Source of the DNA: CAYSFE01 sp964430225
Lineage (GTDB): Bacteria; Patescibacteriota; Dojkabacteria; GCA-016699595; JBAXKR01
Reading direction: 5' to 3'
Assembly: GCA_964430225.1 (NCBI GenBank)
Contig: CAYSFE010000010.1
Span: forward strand, 1-23,869
Length of the DNA stretch: 23,869 nucleotides
Shown: in pieces, positions 7,478-14,342 of the stretch
How positions within the stretch are numbered: position 1 is the stretch's first letter
Layout of the letters: the number at the start of each line of letters is the position of its first letter
Notes under the pieces: generated by a model
The model's database searches: none
What the model was told of the DNA's origin: nothing
The model's input: the letters and a program-made list of their open reading frames with translations, nothing else
Program-made: the position numbers and the translations under genes

Positions 7478-9277
7478 ATGGGAAGATTTAGTATAAAAAT
7501 TGGAGCTATGTCTGGACAGGGTGTTGACACTGTAGGAAAGATACTTGCTAGAGCACTAAAGAACACTGGGTTTAATGTATTTGGATATAGAGAATACCCA
7601 TCTCTCATTAAAGGAGGTAATGCAAGTTATCAAATAGATTTTTCAGATGGAGAAATAAACAGCTCAAAGAAAGAAGTAGATGTTTGTGTAATCCTTACAG
7701 AACAACATACTAAGTGGTATTTAGATGAATTAAAAAATGGTGGAATAATCATACATGATATTAAGAGAGTTAGATTCACAGAAGCTGAATCAAAACTTCT
7801 TAAGGAAAAGAATATTTCTTTCATATATATTCCAGCGGTTGAACTATCTACTAAAGTAGGTGGTAATTATATGATGAGTAATATTGTAGTCCTCGGGTAT
7901 CTTTGGAAACTTCTACACTTACCACTTAATGTTTTAGCTGAAACAGTATTTGATAACTTTAAATCAAAGGTTGAAGTAGGAAGAATAAACGCACTAGCAT
8001 TAAGAGAAGGATTTTCTTTTGTTCCAGTCAGTTTTTCTGATTACAAATTTAGACTTCATCCAATGGGATTTGATAATGTTGAATTTTCTCCTCTTGATAT
8101 GGAGAAGCTAAACACTTTCTTCCCTACTTTTAATCTTCATGAAAATAACAAAACAAAGCTCTTAATTTCTGGTAATGAAGCTGTAGCACTTGGAGCTATA
8201 AGTTCTGGAGTAAGGGTATTCTTTGGTTACCCTATGACTCCTTCAAGTGGAATACTTACATACCTTGCAGCTAAATCACATCAAACTAGGATGGTTGTAA
8301 AACAAGTGGAAGATGAGATAACAGCAATAGGTTCAACACTTGGAGCTATGTTTGCAGGTACTAGAGCTTTAACAGCAACATCTGGTGGTGGATTTGATCT
8401 CATGACTGAACATATATCTCTGTCTGGTATCACTGAAGTACCTTTAGTAGTAGTTGTAGGACAACGTCCTGGTCCTGCAACAGGGCTTCCTACATGGACT
8501 ACACAAGCTGATTTGATGTTAGCTTTACATGCTGGTCATGGTGAGTTTCCTAGAATTGTAATAGCACCATCTGATCCAGAAGATATATATTACAAACTTC
8601 AGGAAGCATTTAATATCTCAGAGAAATATCAAGTTCCTGTCATATTTTTAACAGATAAGTTATTAGCTGAATCTTTGTATCTAACAAATTCTTTCGATGA
8701 GAACAAAGTAAGTATTGAAAGATATTTAGTTACTGAGGACAGAGAGAATCTTCATAGGTATGAAGACACTCCAAATGGAGTATCTCCAAGATGGAATCCA
8801 GGAACACTAAAAACTACATATGTGGTAAATAGCGATGAACATGATATTAATGGAAATGTAATAGAGGATAGTGAAGGGGCAATAAAGATGCAGGAGAAAA
8901 GACACAGAAAAGTAGAATACATCTTAAAAGATTTACCCGAACCTGAAGTCATTAAGAAAAATGAAGTGGGAGAAGGAGCTAAATATAAAATTGGGTTAAT
9001 CGGATGGGGAAGTACAAAAGGAGTAATGAAAGATGTTGTAGATAGCATGGAAGGAGTTGCTGCTCTTCATTATTCGTATATATTCCCATTAAAAGTAGAA
9101 GCTCTAAAAAGCTTCATTGATAAATGTGAAAGAGTAGTGATGATAGAAGGGAACTTTAACTCACAATTAGGAGAATTAATTAAACTAAATACTGGAATAG
9201 ATATTAAGGATAAAATCCTTAAGTATGATGGTAGACCATTCTTTTTAGATGAAGTAATTAAAAAACTAAATGACTAA
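7478..9277 (+). CDS. korA: 2-oxoacid:acceptor oxidoreductase, fused gamma-alpha subunit
   Basis: This 599-residue subunit belongs to the thiamine-diphosphate enzyme that oxidatively decarboxylates 2-oxoacids to acyl-CoA, CO2 and a reduced low-potential carrier. Residues 1 to about 185 are the gamma domain (GAMSGQGVDTVGKILARAL, EYPSLIKGGNASYQ). The alpha pyrimidine-binding domain begins near 225, with FGYPMTPSSG around 249-258 and the conserved KQVEDEITAIGSTLGAM and TSGGGFDLMTE segments. A C-terminal transketolase-like domain II follows. The gamma-alpha fusion followed by a small beta subunit is the usual KorAB layout, often called 2-oxoglutarate synthase, but pyruvate or other 2-oxoacids are equally possible. 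It overlaps korB by 8 bases and has its own promoter. Confidence 0.93.
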   Translation: MGRFSIKIGAMSGQGVDTVGKILARALKNTGFNVFGYREYPSLIKGGNASYQIDFSDGEINSSKKEVDVCVILTEQHTKWYLDELKNGGIIIHDIKRVRFTEAESKLLKEKNISFIYIPAVELSTKVGGNYMMSNIVVLGYLWKLLHLPLNVLAETVFDNFKSKVEVGRINALALREGFSFVPVSFSDYKFRLHPMGFDNVEFSPLDMEKLNTFFPTFNLHENNKTKLLISGNEAVALGAISSGVRVFFGYPMTPSSGILTYLAAKSHQTRMVVKQVEDEITAIGSTLGAMFAGTRALTATSGGGFDLMTEHISLSGITEVPLVVVVGQRPGPATGLPTWTTQADLMLALHAGHGEFPRIVIAPSDPEDIYYKLQEAFNISEKYQVPVIFLTDKLLAESLYLTNSFDENKVSIERYLVTEDRENLHRYEDTPNGVSPRWNPGTLKTTYVVNSDEHDINGNVIEDSEGAIKMQEKRHRKVEYILKDLPEPEVIKKNEVGEGAKYKIGLIGWGSTKGVMKDVVDSMEGVAALHYSYIFPLKVEALKSFIDKCERVVMIEGNFNSQLGELIKLNTGIDIKDKILKYDGRPFFLDEVIKKLND

Positions 9278-10154
9278 CTACGCAGATATTAAAAAATATA
9301 GCTCAGGAATACAGCCAACATGGTGTGGAGGATGTGGTAACTTTGGTATCTGGGCTTCTATTAAAAGAGCTTTAGTAGAACTAGAAATAGAACCTGAGAA
9401 AGTACTATTTTGTTTTGATATTGGATGTAATGGAAACATGAATGATAAGATTGGGGGATATAGATTTCATGGATTACATGGAAGAGTATTACCAGTAGCA
9501 GTAGGGGCAAAGATTGCCAATGAAGAATTAATAGTCATAGCTTCTGCTGGAGATGGTGCAACATATTCAGAAGGTATAGGACACTTCATACATACGCTGA
9601 GAAATGAGTACCCAATTACTTTTTTAGTACATGATAATGAAAATTATGGTTTAACTACAGGGCAATGCTCAGCTACTACTCGTGAAGATGTTGCCATGAA
9701 TTCTTCTCCTGATGGAAATACAGGGAAGACTATGAATCCCCTAGAGCTAGCTCTATCTCAAAACCCATCTTTCATGGCACAAGCATTCTCAGGTGATATT
9801 GAAGGAACTAAGGAAATTCTTAAACTTGCAATTAAACATCAAATGGAAGGGAAGGGGTTATCGTATGTAAATATTCTTCAATCATGTCCTACATACAATA
9901 AGGTTACTGGTAATAAATGGTATATGGAGAGAATTAAAAATGTTGATAGTAATTTAGATGTAGGAGATATGAATAAGGCTAGGGAAATAATAGGGAATAT
10001 ATCTAAAGATATACCAGTAGGAGTGATATATAAAAATCCTAAAGCAGTAAGCTACTTATCAAGACTTACATATAGAGGATCAAAATCCCTATTAGTAAGT
10101 GAAGTTCGAAAAGATGTTACTTCAATTAAAGATCTTTTAGCTGAATTAGTTTAA
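9270..10154 (+). CDS. korB: 2-oxoacid:acceptor oxidoreductase beta subunit (TPP-binding)
   Basis: This 294-residue catalytic beta subunit has the TPP-binding motif beginning GDGATYSEG at residue 94, with the Asn region NENYGLTTGQ about 30 residues later. Cluster cysteines are in place for one [4Fe-4S]: WCGGCG (Cys19, Cys22), DIGC (Cys53) and a later Cys in LQSCPTYN. Length matches KorB. No delta (2x[4Fe-4S] ferredoxin-like) subunit is encoded next to it, so electrons must leave by a separate carrier, possibly the flavodoxin at 3869. It overlaps korA by 8 bases and converges with the JAMM-like gene with a 9-base overlap. Confidence 0.94.
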   Translation: MTNYADIKKYSSGIQPTWCGGCGNFGIWASIKRALVELEIEPEKVLFCFDIGCNGNMNDKIGGYRFHGLHGRVLPVAVGAKIANEELIVIASAGDGATYSEGIGHFIHTLRNEYPITFLVHDNENYGLTTGQCSATTREDVAMNSSPDGNTGKTMNPLELALSQNPSFMAQAFSGDIEGTKEILKLAIKHQMEGKGLSYVNILQSCPTYNKVTGNKWYMERIKNVDSNLDVGDMNKAREIIGNISKDIPVGVIYKNPKAVSYLSRLTYRGSKSLLVSEVRKDVTSIKDLLAELV

Positions 10155-10161
10155 GAGATCT
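10130..10161. terminator. Possible shared hairpin at korB/JAMM convergent ends
   Basis: AGATCTTTTA (10130-10139) pairs with TAAGAGATCT (10152-10161) across a 12-base loop, with one G-U wobble on the plus-strand RNA. The hairpin spans both stop codons. Only the minus-strand transcript has a weak T-rich tail after it, so termination is uncertain; 3'-end stabilisation is an alternative. Confidence 0.3.
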
Positions 10162-10856
10162 AATGGCTCCTTGAATCTTGCGGTGTATAACTTTAGGTTT
10201 AATTCTTTTAAAATATCCTTTGCTAAGTCTATTACAGGTATTGAAGGATTGGTAAGTTTGTCAGTAGTAATTTTATGTAATTTCATTTCTTGCTCTGAAG
10301 TCAGTATCTCTGGTGAATCTATTGTCTTACAGAGTATCCACACTCTATCAGTAATTAATCCAATACAAAAGCTATTACTTTTAAGTAGAGAATTTACATC
10401 TGTACTTGAGAAGAAACTGTATAAATCTTGTTTACCTGTTAATCTTAGTTGCTCTATTTCACTGGCTTTGTATTTAGGATGTGTATGAAAGTTGCAAAGG
10501 TATTTTATCTTAATATCCTTTGGTAATGCTTCATATTTAATCATCTTCTTTCTAACTAGAACTTTGTCTGAATACATCTCTTTTAGATAAGTCTTCGTTT
10601 TATCATCTGGAATATATTTTACTTCAGCGTTATGTGAGCTTACTACTCTTTCAGTATTTCCTCGGTCAATAGGGGAGAAGATTACATCTGAGTCTATATC
10701 AAACAAAGAAACTTCATACTCGTGTAGATCTTCTGTAGTCCATCTGTATAGCCTATCTATTTGTTCCCATGCATAGTCATCAAGATATGACTTATCTGGC
10801 CAGACAGTATTTGATAGAAGAGAATTTTTAGCTAAGAAATTTGTAAAGTACTGCAC
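10146..10856 (-). CDS. JAMM/MPN-like metalloprotease candidate
   Basis: This 236-residue protein contains NFHTHP (His124, His126) and later FSSTD (Ser150 to Asp153), followed by a strand like IGLITDRVWILC. This is the HxH...SxxD zinc-site pattern and next strand of JAB1/MPN/Mov34 (JAMM) proteins, which cut isopeptide bonds or related substrates. About 16 more residues than usual separate the HxH and SxxD elements, suggesting a loop insertion. The catalytic Glu may be Glu69 in NTERV. It has no signal peptide, so it is cytoplasmic. The start is GTG at 10856, two bases after the upstream stop; no in-frame ATG is closer than residue 94. It is third in an fmt, LysM-like, JAMM order. JAMM assignment is from motif only, and its substrate is unknown. 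Confidence 0.6.
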   Translation of the reverse strand: MQYFTNFLAKNSLLSNTVWPDKSYLDDYAWEQIDRLYRWTTEDLHEYEVSLFDIDSDVIFSPIDRGNTERVVSSHNAEVKYIPDDKTKTYLKEMYSDKVLVRKKMIKYEALPKDIKIKYLCNFHTHPKYKASEIEQLRLTGKQDLYSFFSSTDVNSLLKSNSFCIGLITDRVWILCKTIDSPEILTSEQEMKLHKITTDKLTNPSIPVIDLAKDILKELNLKLYTARFKEPLDLLN

Positions 10857-10858
10857 AA

Positions 10859-11356
10859 CTAAATACTATCAAATCTTACCTTCTTTGCATAAGTATTCCA
10901 GATAGCCCTACTTTTAGAAGATAGTTTGTATGATTTAGAAAGAAGAGAATCAAACTCAGCTTCATCAAGAGTAACTTTATCTCCAATCTCGAGTCTTGGA
11001 TAGTTTCTTGATTCTGCCATTACTCCTTCAATATATATTCTTTGAATATTGTCTATCTTTAAGCCTCTTTCTCTAAGTTTCTTTGTAATCATACTTCTAA
11101 CTAGAACAATATATGAATCACCTTTAACTGCTGTTAAGGTATATTCACTTTTCTTTTTCTCTTCTTCTTTTGCTTTCTCAACCTGTTCTTTGTTCACATC
11201 ACTTACACCACTAGCAATATCTCCAGATTTACTAGAAGAACTTGAGGAAGATATTTCGTTGGCTTTAGGTAATTCAGTAAGGGAAGGAACATTTCGAGAG
11301 ACAATAAAAACAACAACTATGATTACGAGTAAAAGTGGGATTATGAATTTTTTCAT
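10859..11356 (-). CDS. N-terminally anchored extracytoplasmic protein, LysM-like domain
   Basis: This 165-residue protein starts with Lys-Lys and one hydrophobic segment (residues 4-20), a membrane anchor or uncleaved signal. A Ser-rich linker (residues 37-44), a Lys/Glu-rich helix (about 56-70) and a compact C-terminal domain follow. That domain opens with YTLTAVKGDSYIVLVRSM and ends with IGDKVTLDEAEFDSLL and a Trp segment, a layout like LysM-type modules (YTV..GDS....A, ...L.GD.). It is therefore likely anchored in the membrane, facing outward and touching the cell wall; this is inference. The ATG overlaps the fmt stop (ATGA), so it is translationally coupled to fmt despite the unrelated role. 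Confidence 0.65.
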   Translation of the reverse strand: MKKFIIPLLLVIIVVVFIVSRNVPSLTELPKANEISSSSSSSKSGDIASGVSDVNKEQVEKAKEEEKKKSEYTLTAVKGDSYIVLVRSMITKKLRERGLKIDNIQRIYIEGVMAESRNYPRLEIGDKVTLDEAEFDSLLSKSYKLSSKSRAIWNTYAKKVRFDSI

Positions 11357-12294
11357 CTGCTCTTTAGACTATTAATTAAATCTTGGGCAGATATAATGTT
11401 CTTACCTTCCAACTGAAGTTTAAGTAGCTGTATTGTACCACTACCACACCTCACTAATGCAAGATTATTATTTATCTCAAGTTTCCCTATTTCAGAGCTA
11501 AGAGAAACATCTGAAACCTTAGTTTCATATATCCTAACCTTACCAGAAATATTCGTATGTAAACTTTCAGTATATGCAATAGGATCAGGATTAAATGCTC
11601 TAACAAGATTATGTATTTCATCTACCTTTTTATTCCAATCAATCTTCGCTTTTTCATAACTTACGTCAGATAAGTAGCAATACGTAGCTTGTGTACTATC
11701 TTGTTTTACTGGAACTACTTCTCCTTCAATATATGAAAGAAGTTTTTCTTTTAAAAGATCTGCTGAAAGTATAGCTAGTTTATCCATTAAACTTCCTGTT
11801 GTATCTGTTTCTGATATATCTATCTCTTTAGAAAACAGAATATTTCCCTCATCCATTTTCTCGCTCATTATCTGAACAGAAACTCCAGTCTTTTTAAAAC
11901 CTTTTAATATTGCCATTTGTACAGGTACTGCTCCTCTAAGTGTAGGAAGTATTGAACCATGTATATTTATACTTTTGTATTTAGGAAATGATATGAACTC
12001 TAGTGGAAGTATCTTTCCATATGCAGCTACAACTATTAGTTCAGGATTTGTTTCTGAAAGTATTTCTTTGTATTCAAGTTTAAATTTAGAAGGAGTAAAT
12101 ACTTTAATGCCTGGTAAGTTAGAAAGGACATATTCTTTAACAGGAGTAGGAGTTAGGATCTTCTTTCTTCCTACTTCTTTATCACTTTGAGTAACAACTC
12201 CAACAATATCGATATATTCAAGTGATAGTAAAGACTCTAAAACAGTTTTTGAAAACATAGGACTCCCTAAAAAGAGTGTTCTTATCTTATTCAT
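11353..12294 (-). CDS. fmt: Methionyl-tRNA formyltransferase
   Basis: This 313-residue enzyme formylates initiator Met-tRNA with 10-formyl-tetrahydrofolate. The N-terminal GART-like domain holds the catalytic Asn-His-Asp set: INIHGSILPTLRGAVP (Asn110, His112) and MSEKMDEGNIL (Asp148). The C-terminal OB-fold domain begins near residue 205 (ATYCYLSDVSYEKAKIDW). Length is typical. The usual HASLLP reads HGSILP here, a mild change. It ends in TGA, overlapping the next gene (ATGA). A perfect -10 lies just upstream and leaves no room for a leader. It is divergent from the cohesin-like gene with a 76-base gap. Confidence 0.96.
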   Translation of the reverse strand: MNKIRTLFLGSPMFSKTVLESLLSLEYIDIVGVVTQSDKEVGRKKILTPTPVKEYVLSNLPGIKVFTPSKFKLEYKEILSETNPELIVVAAYGKILPLEFISFPKYKSINIHGSILPTLRGAVPVQMAILKGFKKTGVSVQIMSEKMDEGNILFSKEIDISETDTTGSLMDKLAILSADLLKEKLLSYIEGEVVPVKQDSTQATYCYLSDVSYEKAKIDWNKKVDEIHNLVRAFNPDPIAYTESLHTNISGKVRIYETKVSDVSLSSEIGKLEINNNLALVRCGSGTIQLLKLQLEGKNIISAQDLINSLKSR

Positions 12295-12300
12295 ATGATA

Positions 12301-12306
12301 ATTATA
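12301..12306 (-). promoter_or_regulatory. fmt -10 box, leaderless
   Basis: On the minus strand a perfect TATAAT (12306-12301) is separated from the fmt ATG (12294) by six bases. That spacing places the transcript start on the A of the ATG. The -35 region (AAAGTG at 17-base spacing) is poor. Confidence 0.5.
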
Positions 12307-12370
12307 CTATACTCCCAATAAGACACTTTACAAAATATGTTAAAAAGTAGAAACTGTATATGTAGTACAT

Positions 12371-13099
12371 ATGGATACAAATATATTAATTGCTCAAAAC
12401 CTATCTTCCTCTGCTAAGAGCCTAGACGCTGTTGCAAAACCTACTTTTCCATATGATGGTCCATTTCAAATTCCAACTAATTTAGTATCAGGAAGTACGA
12501 CAGGAACTCTTGTGCTTACTTCAGATACTGTAAATCCTAAAGTAGATGATAAATTTAAAGTAAGTATTACCATTAACACATCAACACTTGAAGTAAAGAA
12601 CTACAAGGTAGTAATTACATATGACAAAACTCTTGTAGATGTGGTTGATGCAAATACATCAAAAACAGGAACTCAGATTACTGTCGTAGATACATTCTTC
12701 CAAAACAAAACAAATACAGTAGATACTACAAATGGAAAAATTACTTTGGAAGGAAGTAATACAGCAGCTATTAGTGTGAATAGAAAAGTTGCAGAAATAG
12801 AGTTTAAAGCAAAGAAAGAAGGAACCTTAGTTTTGAATAAAGAAAGTAGTAATACAGTATTAGTAAATTCGCTTGATACAAATACTTCTCTTGATTATCA
12901 AGCTCTATCTGTAACCATTGGTGCTACTGAAGTAGCAAGTACAACTACTAGTTCATCAACTAGCTCTGACCTACCTACTACAGCAGTATCGGGTGCGGAT
13001 ATTAGTGTAGTTGCTACAGTATTTACCTCCGTACTTTTAATAATCTTAGGAGTATCTTTCGTAAGTAGAGAGAAGAAGAAAAGATTTGAACAAATCTAA
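12371..13099 (+). CDS. Cohesin-like surface protein with C-terminal membrane anchor
   Basis: This is a 242-residue protein. Residues 45-185 form a beta-rich domain with cohesin-like strands (VDDKFKVSITINTSTLEVKNY, VVITYDKTLVDVVD, VAEIEFKAKKEGT). A Ser/Thr-rich linker (about 187-199), LPTTAVSG (from residue 201), a hydrophobic helix (about 211-231) and REKKKR follow. The C-terminal layout is that of a surface protein, and LPTTA resembles a degenerate LPXTG signal. However, the N-terminus (MDTNILIAQNLSSS) has no basic-hydrophobic signal peptide, and the upstream frame meets a stop at 12341 without another start. Either export uses an unusual route or the signal was lost. It overlaps apbE by one base (TAATG), implying co-expression. 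Confidence 0.75.
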   Translation: MDTNILIAQNLSSSAKSLDAVAKPTFPYDGPFQIPTNLVSGSTTGTLVLTSDTVNPKVDDKFKVSITINTSTLEVKNYKVVITYDKTLVDVVDANTSKTGTQITVVDTFFQNKTNTVDTTNGKITLEGSNTAAISVNRKVAEIEFKAKKEGTLVLNKESSNTVLVNSLDTNTSLDYQALSVTIGATEVASTTTSSSTSSDLPTTAVSGADISVVATVFTSVLLIILGVSFVSREKKKRFEQI

Positions 13100-13974
13100 T
13101 GAAATATTTCCTTGAAACTAAGATATATATGAATACTCATATATCTATTCATATATATTCTTCTAAAGAAAAAGAATTTGTAATGAGTAAGATTAAAGAT
13201 GCTTTCTCAATGTTTGAATATGTGGTTAAGAAATATTCTCGTTTTGATCCTTTTTCAGAACTATCCATAATGAACTCAAAATCTGGTACTGAAACAGAAA
13301 TATCAGCTGAACTATATATGCTAATCAAGCACTCACTAGATGTTGCAAAACTAAGTGATGGTGCATTTGATCCTACAATAATAGATATATTAGAAGCATA
13401 TGGATATACCTCAAAATATGATTTCGATAAATTAAAGAATAGGGAGGTATTAGAAAAAGAAATAGGGGAGATTGTTAAGAATAGACCTAGCTACAAAGAT
13501 ATTCTTCTAGAAGAAAGAAATGGTAAGTACTATATAACTCTAAAGAAGGGTCAAAGAATAGACTTAGGAGGATGTGGTAAGGGATATGCTATTGATCTTG
13601 CATATGATGCTCTTAAAGATTTAGAAAGCTATATGATAGATGCTGGGGGGGATATTAGGTGTTATGGACTTAAAGATGCAGTAGAGAAGTGGAATATAGG
13701 GCTATATAATCCGGATGATCCTAATAAGCCCTTAGGTAATGTAGAACTAAATAGCGGAGAATCTATAGCATGTTCAGGAAGTTTTGCTAGAAAGGTAGAC
13801 TACTTTCATCACCTCATAAATCCTAAAACTGGTAAACCAGAAGATAAACATAAGGTGTGTTTTGTAACTGCAAAGAATGCTTTAATAGCTGATACTTTTG
13901 CAACTGTCTCATATATATTGGGAGAAGAGGTAAGAGCAATACTACCACCAAATACTAAGCTCCTTCTTGTTTAA
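13099..13974 (+). CDS. apbE: ApbE-family FAD:protein FMN transferase
   Basis: This 291-residue member of the family attaches FMN from FAD to Thr or Ser of target proteins, using Mg2+. Family motifs are in order: RIDLGGCGKGYAIDLA, MIDAGGDIRCYG, IACSGSFARK, HHLINPKTGKP, and the metal-binding end ALIADTFATVSYIL. Classic ApbE proteins are exported lipoproteins, but this one starts directly with the catalytic fold (MKYFLETKIYMNTHISIHI) and has no signal peptide or lipobox, so it appears cytoplasmic. Its coupling to the cohesin-like gene suggests that protein as a possible substrate. The 3' end overlaps the convergent membrane-protein gene by 20 bases. Confidence 0.92.
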   Translation: MKYFLETKIYMNTHISIHIYSSKEKEFVMSKIKDAFSMFEYVVKKYSRFDPFSELSIMNSKSGTETEISAELYMLIKHSLDVAKLSDGAFDPTIIDILEAYGYTSKYDFDKLKNREVLEKEIGEIVKNRPSYKDILLEERNGKYYITLKKGQRIDLGGCGKGYAIDLAYDALKDLESYMIDAGGDIRCYGLKDAVEKWNIGLYNPDDPNKPLGNVELNSGESIACSGSFARKVDYFHHLINPKTGKPEDKHKVCFVTAKNALIADTFATVSYILGEEVRAILPPNTKLLLV

Positions 13975-13990
13975 CCTTGCTAGTATTTTT
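13950..13990 (+). terminator. Possible apbE terminator
   Basis: AAATACTA plus GC (13950-13960, with one bulged A) can pair with GC plus TAGTATTT (13979-13988), followed by TT. The 18-base loop is large and the T-tail short, so this is a weak call. It lies inside the overlapping 3' ends of apbE and the opposing gene. Confidence 0.3.
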
Positions 13991-14311
13991 AAGATGATTA
14001 ACTAGTAATGTGATTAGAAATATTGAAACACCTATCGTAAAAGCTCCAACAAAGATTATGAATTTAATAGAATCAGCATTTTCTTTAGCTATGTTAGAAC
14101 TTGTATCTAAGTTTTTTGCGATTATTTCTGAATTATCATTTGTTGGATCTAGGCTAATATTTGATGCACCTAGTACCTTCTGATGATTGGTATTATCAAT
14201 AGTTTTGAAACTAGTAAAAACAAAAGCAGGAAGGATAAAGATAATAGCAATTACGCTAAATATATTGAATTTCTCTAAAGCAGAGCTTTTAAATGAAATT
14301 TTTAATGGCAT
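13955..14311 (-). CDS. Small two-TM membrane protein
   Basis: The family is not recognised. In its 118 residues there is a hydrophobic helix at about 17-34 (FSVIAIIFILPAFVFTSF), a polar central region of about 45 residues that begins with HQKVLGAS, and a second helix at about 82-102 (FIIFVGAFTIGVSIFLITLL), then a basic tail. Topology is probably N-in, loop outside, C-in. It is last in the cysS-to-recJ direction, 31 bases after the recJ stop, and may be co-transcribed or use a TATTAT-like element in that gap. Its tail overlaps apbE by 20 bases. No function can be assigned. Confidence 0.65.
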   Translation of the reverse strand: MPLKISFKSSALEKFNIFSVIAIIFILPAFVFTSFKTIDNTNHQKVLGASNISLDPTNDNSEIIAKNLDTSSNIAKENADSIKFIIFVGAFTIGVSIFLITLLVNHLKNTSKVKQEGA

Positions 14312-14342
14312 GTATAAAAAATATGATAATACAGCCTATTTG

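Noticed and set aside
10443..10485. Alternative JAMM site using Ser132-x-x-Glu135
   Set aside because: The spacing is too short and Asp is replaced by Glu; Ser150-x-x-Asp153 followed by a typical strand fits better.
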